A stretch of DNA of 64,000 nt, taken from Bretschneidera sinensis. Lineage: Eukaryota > Streptophyta > Magnoliopsida > Brassicales > Akaniaceae. Positions 24,001-35,100 of this stretch are shown here, one piece after another. The stretch spans positions 74,695,001 through 74,759,000 of the forward strand of contig CM043698.1 of assembly GCA_023935145.1 (NCBI GenBank), read 5' to 3'. Under the pieces are notes generated by a model. That model was not told where the DNA came from, did no database searches, and worked only from the letters and a program-made list of their open reading frames with translations. Numbering within the stretch: position 1 is the first letter of the stretch; the number at the start of each line of letters is the position of its first letter. Both the position numbers and the translations under genes were made by a program.

Positions 24001-27000
24001 TGAACGAAATTAGGGTTCTGATACCACTTGATGTCGTACAGTAAGGGAGAATTGAAAAAAAATTAAGAAATTAAAGATAGATGATCCAAATCACGTGGAT
24101 CTTCTCAAATCACATGGGAACACTGAATCAAATCACATGAAACAGTAGTCTAAATCACATGGACAATTCAACACTCAATCACAGAGCATAAAAATAATAT
24201 TTAGTCTAATTTCATTCATAAGTTGTTCAATAACAATGAGAATCTCATATATATAGGAAAAATCATATCCTAAAGATAAAGATTAAATCCTAAGAAGATA
24301 AGAACAACAAATCAGATAATTATGAGAGATAAGTCTAATCCTAATCTAACAAATCAGATAACCATCAGAGATAAGCCTAATCCTAATCAAGAAAGCTAAC
24401 TAAGATAATAATTCTTAATATTTTCAATTACATAGTTATTCTCATATCCCCCAATTCTTAGAATAAAATCCCTAATTCTAATATTTCTCGTCTTCTCTAT
24501 CATACCACTTGATGCCATACACTAGGGAAGAATTGAAAAGAAATTAGGAAATTAAAGATAGATGATCCAAATCAAATGGATCTTCCCAAATCACACGGGA
24601 ATATTGAACCAAATCACATGGAATAATAGTTCAAATCACATGGACAATTCAACACTCAATCACAGAGTATGAAAATAATATTTAGTTTGATTGCATTCAT
24701 AAACTGTTCAATAACAAATGAGAATCCCATATATATAGGGAAAATCTTATCCCAAAGATAAAGACTAAATCCTAAGAAGATAAGAACAACAAATTAGATA
24801 ATCATCAGAGATAAGCCCCTAATCCAACAAATCAGATAACCATGAGAGATAAGCCTAATCCTAATCAAGGAAGCTAACTAAGATAATAATTCTTAATATT
24901 TTCAATTACATAATTATTCCCATATCCCACAATCCTTAGAATAAAATCCCTAATTCTAATTTTCCTCGTGTTCCCTATCAATTTGTTAGGGAAAAAAGAA
25001 CTCGATGGCTGTCCCACATCGAAAGAATGTGAGTAGGGAGAGTATAAGCATCATTTCGTGGCTCCAAAAATTGAGTACTCTTTTGGAGCTGACGTGCTTT
25101 TTTTTTATAAATAAAAAAATTATTAGAAAAGCAACAAGTCGGTGCACCAAAAAGCCAATGGCTAATTACAATGAAGGAAATCCACAAAATCTATAAGGTC
25201 TTCACTATTTACAAAGAAGTTCCCTCTAACTCAAAAATTGAGAGTGTTAAACCAACTATCTCTAATAATCTCTAGAGGACTCTCCACACCATCAAAGGCC
25301 TTTCGGTTCCTTTCTTTCAACACCATCCAAAAAATAGAATGTGGAATTAAGCTCAAAGATTTCTTAACCTCCTTGGGAGCTTTTAAATCATTCCAAGCCC
25401 GAATCTTATTTAACATGGAACCCTCAAACACCCAAGAGATTCTCATAATCCTATAACTCATCTCCTACAAACTTCTCACTAAAGAGCACTCTACCAAGAG
25501 ATAAAAGACGGACTCGGCACAATGTTTGCAAATGAAGCGTCTATTTACAATTACTTTTGTTATGAAACGTGCGGAAATTATAATGAATAGTACGAAAAGC
25601 AAAGAGAGAAAGAAAGCAATTAAACACACAGATTTAATGTGGTTTAACAGTATGGCCGTTGTTCCACTCGGTACGCTACACTCCACTCCGGCATTAGTTT
25701 ACTTTCTCTGTACATGTGTTCCACTCGATATGAGCCACATACTATAACAACTTTCTTCCTCCTCTATAAATTTTCAAGAGTTAGAATCTTCTCCCACGAC
25801 ACTTCCCAAACAATAAAATTAACTTTCTTTGGAGATCTTGAGCACCAAATTGCTTTCGAGGGATAGTTATGGATACCAATTAAAGAAGCTTTATCACAAA
25901 GGATTTTATAAAAATCTTTCACCTTAAACCCTTTAGATGGACATAGCCTCCATCTCATCACATCCTCTCTATTTCTCATCATTCTAGAATTATATAAATA
26001 TTCTAGAAATATAGCCATCTCCTCTACTTCCCAATCATAAACATTACGGTTAAAAGGAATATGCTAAGAGACTCCATCATTAGACATGTAGTAGCAAGAA
26101 AGACCGTTTACTTCTTTATCTCTCACAATGTTGAATATACTAGGAAATTTATCTTTGAGGGGGGTGTTCCCGCACCAAATGTCATACCAGAGACGAGTGT
26201 TGTCAGTCTTATATGTAAACTTCTCCCTTCTCCTTGCTCACGTGTGTGCTTCTTGATAAATTCTAAGAAAAAAGTACTGTAGTATTCTTGCTAGTTATGA
26301 CACTTGTAATTCAGTTATTCACATTTTTATGTAGCCAACCCCCTGTTTGCCAAACTTGTCATCATACGACAGTGCGAATGCTTTGGGATCATTGCGACTG
26401 GGAAAGTATACAGTGGTAGTTACTTTTTCCTTTCTTCTTGAAGTGGATTAAATTCAGTATTCTTTGATAGACATTTTTAGAACTTGATTTGTTCTGCAGT
26501 GGTTTAATGATGTACATTCAAATGAGATCTCTGATAAATGTGAAGATGCTCTTAACCAGCTGTCGAAAACCCATGGATGTGAAGTAAGTCAGCTTTTCCC
26601 ATAATTTGCTTTGTTCTTGTCTCAAATTTTATTCTTACCTTCTAATTTGAGATAAAATAATTGTTTCAACTTTGGTGAAACATGATCATACTATACTGAG
26701 ATGTTATTTTTACCTTTTTTTTTATGGTTTCAGACGGTAGAGATTGTAATACCTGAACTGCATGAGATGCGCACTGCTCATCTTCTTTCAATTGGATCTG
26801 AAACATTGTGTTCCTTAAATTCTGATTGTGAGGATGGGTATGTTTCATACCTTCTGGAAGGATAATTTTTACAATGATATTATAGCCTATTTACAACTGT
26901 GTGGCCTAGATGTAGTTTCAGTTTTTGGCTGTCAAAAGGGTTTTTGAAACAGTTTTTGGTAGATTTAGCGTTTGGTAACAAAACTGTGGAGCTCTTGCAT

Positions 27001-30000
27001 CTGTTAAAAATTCAGTTTTTTAGAATCTATTTTTCTGATTCTTCCTAGAAACTGTATTTTTTGGGATGTTTGGCGTAGCTTTTGTTTCTTGGAAATACAA
27101 ACCGTTTTGGAAACTCTACCATACGGTACCAAACCTATTCTAAATAATCATTTATCACTCCCTGACTCTCTAACAAGGATGATTATATACTTTGGATTTA
27201 TAATTGTCTCCTTTCTTTTTTACTGTTTTTTTTAGGAAATGTGCGAAATTAACATATGATACTCGTACTAGCCTGGCCCTTTTTCGATCATTTGCTGCAT
27301 CAGACTATGTTGCTGCCCAATGCCTTAGGTGAGGCAAAACAGTAAGAATATACTTCAGAATTTTGCTTTTCTAACCTAAAGAATGTGATGTGCATATATT
27401 AATAGCGTAATTTTCAAATCCTTACGCTATCTGATGCATATTATAATTAAAAGATGGAAAATCTGTAAGAGGTATAAGGTACAAGGAATATACTCTACTC
27501 TCTTCTGTTGTACTTATTCAGAACTTCCATTTCAACTCCATTCTGGATGGATTTTCAGTGGTATGCAGGATATGGAAGCCTGCAAATTAGTTGAAGGTCT
27601 GGCTATGAATAAAGAGAGTCAATGTGTAAGAGGATCCGCACAGATGATCCTGAAGCATATTGTAGTTTATAGGAGGATGGCATTGTTGTAGATGGTGACG
27701 AGGAAGCTATTTGTTATTCTTGGAACAATATTGGATATTATTTGAGATGCAGATAATTTGTTAACATAATCTAAATTTATAGCATGTTAAGCTCGTTTGG
27801 TATTGTGGTGTAGGGAGTGAAAAACGTGTTGGGCTCTGATTATCTCATATTTGGGCATTTGGTAAAACAGGAAAAAAAAGAAAAGAAAATAAAAGGTGCG
27901 CTTAAGGAAATATTTTTGAGTCCCATTGTCAATTTAAGCACCATCTGAGATGGGCTTTTAGAAAGTTGCATTTCAGGGGGCAGATATGAAAGTTGATGAA
28001 ATATTTGAAATCCCCAAGTCACCCATACCTTATAACCTAAATTCCATCTCATTCCTAAATAAAATAGTTGAGATATTCCTTAGATTAAATTGATTAAAAT
28101 TAAACCATGAGTTCTGCCCAGTATACTGATTTAATTTTTGTACATTTGAAAACTGAGTTCAAATAAATCATGATGTGTTATTTTCACTTCGCTCAAATGA
28201 TCAGAAAACGTAAAACTTAAAAAAGAAGACTTATACATTCAAAAGTATTTACCTATAATTTCTTTTATTCGATTAGAAGTTCTCTAACTTTGCATCATGT
28301 TCATAACTTATCACATTAATTCTTTTACAAACATTTGCATGTTAGAATTAGCTTTTTTAGTACCCTGTTCATTTTAAATATTTTACATATTCACAGCACT
28401 TTTATAATTCATTTTACCCAAACACTCTAATTAACTAAAATTAGCTTCTTGCCGCAGCATTTTTCACTTACATTTATTACTATTCTAATATGTTCTGACT
28501 TGTTTCAGGCGAAGGATTATGTATTATCACATGGAGATTTTCAAAAAGGTTGATGTCATCGTGACCCCTACGACCGGGTATGTAAAGGCAAATGTTAGTC
28601 GAGTTATTAGTTCCTGGGAATCAAAGGATCATGATATGCCATAAATTTAATTAATGTATGGAATTAGATCAAGGTTGCTCCTTTCACAATATCATCTGAG
28701 GCAGCTTTTGAGTCTGATCAGATTTTTTTTTAGTATATTTTTAATAAGTGAGTCTGATCAGATATTAGGGAATTGACTTCTTCCACTCTTGACTGTGATC
28801 TGTTTATACACACAGTTATATTCAATTTTTTTATAATTCATTTGACTTTTTCTTATAGTTTGCTACTTTACTTGTTACCTGCTTATATCAGTTTGAAGCA
28901 GATCTTTTGTAATCTTTCTTTCAGAATTTGAGTTATACTTAAATATTCTACTTATGCATTTATCAAAGATTTATGGACAATTTTCGTGGTCAGTTTGCTG
29001 CTTAGTATTGATTGCTGTGCACAACTTGCATTTTGAGAATTCCGTTCTGTGAAATTTTATATTTAACTTATATTGTATTCATTGCATTACAGCATGACAG
29101 CACCCATAATCCCTCCTAGTGCTCTCAAATTTGGGGAGACAAATATGCGTGTTACAGGTTTGTCAGATGAAACTTTTGGGTTATCAATTAGCATGAGAGG
29201 AGCTTGTTTCTGTCTTTGTTATCTCTGTATGAAATGTTGCATTGAAGTTGAACTGGTGATTTTAGCATGTATAAAAGTAAAATTAACTTCTCAGTCTAAT
29301 ATATTGTAGTCTATTTACTACTGTTCATTTCTAGATCTTCTATTATGAAAAACAATTTGCCCTTGTAATGAGTTGCACATCATCAGAGCAGTTTCTTCTT
29401 TAATCATTTACTTAAGGTAGATGAATGTTATGAAGCTTGTTATGTGAACATTTGAACCTCATATGCATGTCATGTGACTAAAAATGGTGGATAAGTGGCT
29501 AATGTAAGAGAGAAGAAATTTTTCTTAGAAAATAGTATTAGGAGTAGCCGAGTAGGAGAGAAACAGTGACAGTGAGGGATTTAACCAAAAATGGTGCACA
29601 AGTGGATAATTTGTTTTAGCAATATTTGATTGAAATCACTAGTTTTCAGGATTAGTTATGCACTTGCACTCATGATGACCCCCTGATTTGTAAAATGACA
29701 AACTCGTATTAGGAAGTTATAGTTGGGCATAGATGAATAAATGTTTGTCAAATTTTTTAATGTTGGATATGACCATAGAAAAGCATATTGCATTTTGTTT
29801 CTTTAGGATATAGATAAAATATTAAGTTGCCATTGTTCTGCTTGTTAATTCATGCTATTATTCTATGTTAGAATTTTAGGTTTTCTGTTCGTTTTGCTTT
29901 ATCAATGGGTATATCAATACTCTGCTATGCAGTAGGATTGTGGACAGATGGTTGTAGTTGTTCAAATATGTAGTGAGTATGATATTTTTTTTTTTTTTTT

Positions 30001-31393
30001 GGGGGGGGGGGGTGGGTGGGGGGGTGTGTGTGTTAACTGTTGGAAGACCTCATAATCCTCTTCACCTGAGGCAGGTCACAAATGGGTTGATTCATGCTAT
30101 TATTCTATGTTAGAATTTTAGGTTTTCTGTTCGTTTGGCTTTATCAATTGGTATATCAATACTCTGCTATGCAGTAGGATTGTGGACGGATGGTTGTAGT
30201 TGTTCAAATATGCAGTGAGTATGATATATATATTTTTTTTTGGGGGGGGGGGGGGGGTGTGGGTGTGTTGTTAACTGTTGGAAGACCTCATAATCCTCTT
30301 CAGCTGAGGCAGGTCACAAGTGGGTCAATACATGATACTTTTGTCCTTTATTTTTGGTTAAAAATCAAGTATTTTGTCTTGCTTGGCAGTCAAGGCTATA
30401 TTCATTCTTGCAGCTTTTAGTAGTCACTGCATATAAGTTTTGCTGCTTTTTGATTCAGGCCTTGCTTTTTTTCAGGTGATCTCATGCGTTTTGTAATTCC
30501 AGCAAATCTTCTTGGCCTCCCAGCCATTTCTGTCCCTGTGGGTGATATCTCCCTTTTCCTTTGAATTATTTAGTATGAATTTTTCAACTTGATTTTTAAG
30601 CATAGTAACATCAAGGGTACCTTTCCACAAAAAAAAAATCAAGAGTAAAATTTATTTTTCCTTGAACCTATACACCTTATGTCAAATACATTATCTACTT
30701 AATTTTTAAGCACAGCAACATCAAGAGTGCCTTTCAAGAAAATGAAAAAAACATCAAGAGTAAAATTTATTTTTCGCTGAACCTATACACCTCATGTGAA
30801 GTGCATTATCTACTTATTTATTTCAAGTACATTATCTACCTGATTTTTAAGCATAGTAACATCAAGAGTAACTTTAAAGAAAAAGAAAAAAACATCGAGT
30901 AAAATTTATTTTTCCCTGAACCTCTACTTGTTTATTTCAAGTACATTATCTACTTGATTTTTAAGCATGGTAACATCAAGAGAAAAAAATTATTTTTCCC
31001 TGAAACTATACACCTTATTTGAAGTACATTTTCTACTTGTTTATCTACTTGATTTTTAAGCATGGTAAAATCAAGTGTACCTTCTAATTAATGACACTGT
31101 AATTTAACCCATATTCTTCTTTAACTGTTTTGGTCACATATTCAATATTCAGGTTGGTTATGATAAACAAGGACTTCCAATTGGTTTGCAAATAATAGGC
31201 CGTCCGTGGGGAGAAGCTTCCATTCTACGTTTGGCTTCTGCAGTAGAGGTACAAGTTCTTGACGACTTCTTTCTCCCAAAGAGGATAAGCCTCAAAATAG
31301 GCACATCACCAATTTACCATCTTGTGGTTTCAGGAACTCTGCGCAAATAAGAAGAGGCCTGCATTATTTTTTGATGTTCTGAAGACAAAATAA
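18078..31393 (+). CDS. FAAH: Fatty acid amide hydrolase (N-acylethanolamine amidohydrolase)
   Basis: This amidase-signature enzyme hydrolyses N-acylethanolamines to free fatty acid and ethanolamine, lowering these lipid signals in seedlings. Exons: 18078-18156, 18392-18501, 18620-18680, 18997-19187, 19264-19393, 19522-19599, 19686-19833, 20013-20125, 20214-20289, 21033-21104, 21571-21622, 26335-26415, 26500-26583, 26734-26837, 27236-27328, 28509-28577, 29093-29157, 30476-30537, 31153-31248 and 31334-31393. They sum to 1824 bp with no stop, giving 607 aa, the length of the Arabidopsis protein. The catalytic lysine lies in AIKDDID (K205), the first serine in GGSSSG (S281) and the nucleophile in DGGGS (S305). 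The N-terminal APHLTGF and C-terminal QIIGRPWGEA blocks are also present. Intron 11 is 4.7 kb and carries mobile elements; the coding sequence itself shows no damage. Confidence 0.96.
22286..24980 (-). mobile_element. Non-autonomous LTR retroelement with three LTRs, in FAAH intron 11
   Basis: Three direct LTR copies, each starting TGATG on the plus strand and ending CA, lie at 22286-22743, 24029-24502 and 24510-24980. An internal region (22744-24028) separates the first two. Only seven bases (TACCACT) separate the second and third, and these equal the start of the internal region next to an LTR. On the minus strand TGGTATCAGAACC (24014-24026) is a primer-binding site of the initiator-methionine tRNA type, so the element points against FAAH. 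The whole block is flanked by the same five bases, ATTTG (22281-22285 and 24981-24985), showing a single insertion. No reverse transcriptase or integrase is seen, so it needed help in trans. Confidence 0.9.
22789..23703 (-). pseudogene. Internal ORF remnants of the three-LTR element
   Basis: The internal region has minus-strand open stretches. Following the primer site, ATG 23703 reads MSYRTQIRI then stops. A later piece, 23316-23528, includes HQYVYECEQSSRDVHALNGN. A 145-residue acidic piece, 22789-23226, includes PVPTQDEVDETEDIPVKVAL. I recognise no Gag, protease, integrase or polymerase motif. Stops and frame changes separate the pieces. It could be the decayed product of a large non-autonomous retroelement or a captured host sequence; the function is unknown. 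Confidence 0.4.
25097..26020 (-). pseudogene. LINE (non-LTR) ORF2 3' remnant, interrupted by an insertion
   Basis: On the minus strand, 25764-26018 contains RWRLCPSKGFKVKDFYKILC and PSKAIWCSRSPKKVNFIVWE, ending WEKILTLENL. After an unrelated block, RRFICKHCAESVFYLLVECS (about 25470-25545) and IPHSIFWMVLKERNRKAFDG (25231-25461) follow. This is the zinc-finger reverse-transcriptase tail (zf-RVT) at the end of plant L1-type LINEs. A T-rich run near 25097 on the plus strand would be the poly(A) end. The block at about 25550-25760 splits the domain and contains 'TTTAATGTGGTTTAAC' like words seen in small LTR elements, so it is probably a later insertion. The LINE lies just right of the three-LTR element. 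Confidence 0.7.
26920..27140. mobile_element. MITE-like element in FAAH intron 14
   Basis: This block starts near a TTTGGTAACAAAAC-like word and ends with a GGTACCAAACC-like word in inverted sense, with much internal self-complementarity. A related block lies downstream of FAAH at about 31780-31970 (shared TTTTTTGGG..GTT..TTTCTTG words and an ending of the CCAAATGGTACC type). The exact ends and a target duplication were not resolved. Confidence 0.4.
29849..30332 (+). repeat. 242-bp tandem duplication with T-tract/G-tract in FAAH intron 17
   Basis: Two near-identical units start at 29849 and 30091 (both TTCATGCTATTATTCTATGT). Each unit carries a T-tract followed directly by a long G-run: about 17 T then 12 G in unit one (29984-30012), and 9 T then about 16 G in unit two (30232-30257). 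Both then run into GTGTGTG. The runs are on the sense strand of FAAH, so they would be present in its pre-mRNA. Confidence 0.85.
30587..31085 (+). repeat. Imperfect minisatellite-like repeats in FAAH intron 18
   Basis: A unit of about 90-130 bases built from TACTTGATTTTTAAGCATAG, ACATCAAGAGTA, AAATTTATTTTTC and CTGAACCTATACACC is repeated about four to five times in the same direction with length changes. It fills most of the 615-bp intron between 30538 and 31152. Confidence 0.75.
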
Positions 31394-31564
31394 AACACTG
31401 CAACCTAATTTGCTGGTTGAAGTTTCATCTGATATCCCTTTGCAGTAAAATTTGCATGAGCTCATTGCTGCTCCATACCGTTTTCACCTGCTTTGTTTGG
31501 ATTTCAACTGTATTGTGCATTAGGTATATCAAAACAGTTTCTATTTGACAATTAAGTTTATCCT

Positions 31565-31570
31565 AATAAA
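31565..31570 (+). terminator. Candidate FAAH polyadenylation signal
   Basis: AATAAA lies 172 bases after the FAAH stop codon, a plausible distance for a plant 3' end. No transcript evidence is available, and other AT-rich words nearby could serve. Confidence 0.4.
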
Positions 31571-32188
31571 AAGGGAATTTTTTTATTAATCCTTTCATTT
31601 TGGTTTTTCTTGGTGCATAGTTAAATTTAAAAAAAAAAAAAAAAAAACTAATTGAAAGCTTAAATTCATAAAAAAAAATTGATTAGGTGGCATTGTCAAA
31701 GATGGTATGAATCTTTGCTATCCTATACATCTTACTAACTTAGTATTAAGGGTTTGAGATTTGAGTTAAATACCGTTTGTTTTAAAACATTATTCAGGAA
31801 AACAGTTGTCACTATTTAGTGTTTGATAAAAACAATTATGAACCTTTTACGTGTGAGCTTTTAAAATCTATTTTTTAGTTTTTGATTTTTCTTGGAAATT
31901 GTTTTTTGGGTGTTGCATCTGTTTCTTGAAGCTAAAACCATTTGAGACTAGGCCAAATGGTACCTAAAGCGCATGACTTGCAAGGGGTTTATAAAATCCA
32001 AATGCGCCATACTTTTCAAATCAAGATAGGATTATGCCTTACCTTCTGAGCAGCACAACTCAGACATTTAGGTAAATATAAAACTTAAAATTCTAAGCAA
32101 AAGTAGCATATAGAAAGCCAGAATTTCCAAGAATGCTTAGCATCATATGGAGTAATCAAATATTAAAATGTTCCAACTTGTTCACCAC
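31571..32188. other. Convergent intergenic gap between FAAH and the PGM-like gene
   Basis: About 600 bases separate the two convergent genes. The gap contains a poly-A run near 31629-31646 and a MITE-like block at about 31780-31970 related to the one in FAAH intron 14. No coding frame is seen. Confidence 0.45.
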
Positions 32189-35100
32189 TTAAACTAACGA
32201 ATTTGTATTGGATCCTTCCTCCTCAAGGTTCTTATCTGCAACATCACTGGGTAGATCAAGCCCAGATGGAATCTTTCCAGGATAATTAGTCTTCGAGGAA
32301 TCTGACCCCAACATACTGGAGAAAAAGTGAAGCCAATAAGAATCCTAACAAGCTCAAAATTGGAAGTCCAGTAGCATTTGATGAACAATCAACAAACTCA
32401 CCTTCTGTCAACAATGACCATTGAACGAAGCTCACAATTTGCAAAGCTTCAAACACATTAAAATGATACTTTATTAGTTCACGAATAAGTTAACATAGCA
32501 ACATACAAATTTAGACGTGGATTTCATGTCAATTCAAATTAGTATTTTTTTAAAGTGCATATCCTTAATTGTATATAATAAGTATCACAACAAGATGGTG
32601 TCTAGAGTCTCTAGAGAGCATTTTATCTCCGAGTACCGTTAAATGGGACAAAGAAGCACAAAGCACAGTAAATACTTTATAGTCCCATTATTTTGAGCAT
32701 TTTTATAAAAAAAAATGGAGAAAAAGAAAAGAAATTCAAGCTGAAAAAAATTGTTTGCATTAGATCTTTTTAATCAAGGTTTGAAGGAAAACAAATTTAC
32801 CGAATAAACCACATTCGATGAACAATAAGAAAATTGTGAAAGTACACTATAATTGAAGGCGCATGCATAACTTGCTAGCAGTCCATAGTTGAAGGGTGCG
32901 AATAAAGATATTTTACAAGTAAAATATGAGGCATCAGAGATGCTTACTGTTTGCTTATTTCTTTCTTCACAACCGGGTGACAGTCATTTCCAAATGCATT
33001 TAGTGTGTGGAACAAGAATCCACTGTGGGTAACAATGGCTATCTCTTTCTCTTTCCTTGTCCACAGCCTGCAAGTAAATGGTAAATTATGCTAAGTTCTC
33101 ACATTATTTGCATACAACAGCTTCCTTGAGAAAACTGGATTGACAAAAAGAATAGCCAGACCTAATTTTCACACTTTTGGGAACCATGGGTTATTTAGTT
33201 ACTATCCAATACAAGTTAAAACAGAAATAGAAACCTTTCTATGGACATTTTTTTTTTTTTTTTTAAGTTTTTATGGACATTTCATTCTGGTGAATATGAA
33301 GATCTTGAAAGAGCTGTAAACTTAAAAGGTCAAAAGTATATATGATAAAGAAAACTGAATCGTATAATACAAAAGAGGATACGACAGAATTCTCTTCTAG
33401 CTATGGAAGTTGAAAAGTCAATCTTGATGAAAGCACTCTGAACATAGTGTAAAATAATGAGGTGCCATAACGTTCTAACATCAGAATAAAACCTAGAACA
33501 TTTGATGAAAAATCTCCTCTCCAAACATGCTAATTGATTTAAGCACTTACTGGTGAAATGCAAGATGTTCGGGGTCCAAGTTCCATGCAAGTCGCATCTA
33601 CCATATCAGTAATTTGCTTTTAAATGTTAACGGTGTCTGATAGAATCAATACAGATCAATATCCCTAATAGAGGACTCACCAGTTCATAAACTTTAATCC
33701 CCTAGCTGCAACTTCTTCCTTTGTCTCTCTAATATTGTCCTTCCACAGTATGTCCTCATCACTTTCTACCTGAATATAAAACTCAGGAAGTCATTCGACA
33801 TAACACCTATGAAGGTAAAAAAGTCTAGCATGATTTGCTCCAGGGTATAGCTACCAAAAGATGACAAGCATAGAAGTTATAACGAATACTCATTTCCCAG
33901 GTACATCTTAGATATATGATTACTTGCCAGTGAAAAGTCAATTGCAGGAAAAAGAAACTGATAGTCACTGACGTTCCTTCTTTTATCACAAGGATGGACT
34001 CCCTGCAACCAAAAGTATAACAAAGCAGTGTAAGGTGTTATATATGTGTATTAAAGCAAGAACCTACATCAACCATATATTCTCCTATTCTCTCTAAGAG
34101 AACACAATAAAAAATTAAAAAAGCATCTGGTTTAATATAAATCCAGATAGCTCCTGTTTTGCATAGAAGGGGAGTGAAAAATGAACCTTGAACCACCTTT
34201 CATTACAATAAATCAGAAATTCAATATCTTTTCAATCAAGTAGATAAACAGCCCGAGCTAGCTGAATCAAGGTTACATAACACCATCTTGAAGTCAACAC
34301 AAGCAAATCAAGGTAAGATTAAAATTTAGAGGAAAAAAGAAAGGAGGCTGTTTGGAAACTTCTTGAAGTGGAATTCAAATAGTTTCCATGTCTACAGAAG
34401 TGAACAGAAGATGCAAGCTGATCATTTCAAAAGAGAAAATCAAAACTCGTACAGTTGTTCAAGCAAAGAATTGGCAAAAAACCGGTCAAGTATATCAAAG
34501 GTTACAAAATACTATCTTCCTGCTAACTGAGGCAAACAAAGTTAGACTAGCCCAGCAGAAGAGGCGCTGTTCAATAATTTTTCAAAGTACTGGTTGTCTC
34601 AATCAACATACTGTTTCATCAAACAGGCTTTCGAGAGTTCAGATGAACTTCAATAATCCTTTTTGCTCCCAATCAAAGTTATATAACACTGTCTATAAAC
34701 TTCTCAAGAGAGACCAGCATAAATTAATACGTAACTTTTCTCACCATTTCCAACGGAGCATTCCATAAATTTCACGAGAGAGAACAACTCAATAAATCAC
34801 TCTGCTGCTTGATATATAGGTAACCAACATATGGACTCTAAACTATTCTCTTATCATCAAGGAAAAATCACTTCTGGATAGAGCAACTAAGCTAGTGCAT
34901 GTCACCATTATACTGCTTTGGAATTGCATCAACTTTGCACATTGTACGATTCTTTTTCCTTTTCATTTTATAGAAGCCAACATCTGTTGCATAGCATTTT
35001 ATCAAGGTCATCTAATGGAAGTATAATGCTTGAACTCTTGAGCAGACAAATTCTGGCAGTTATTTACACCTCAAGCCGAACAATCAGATCAAAACCCCAG

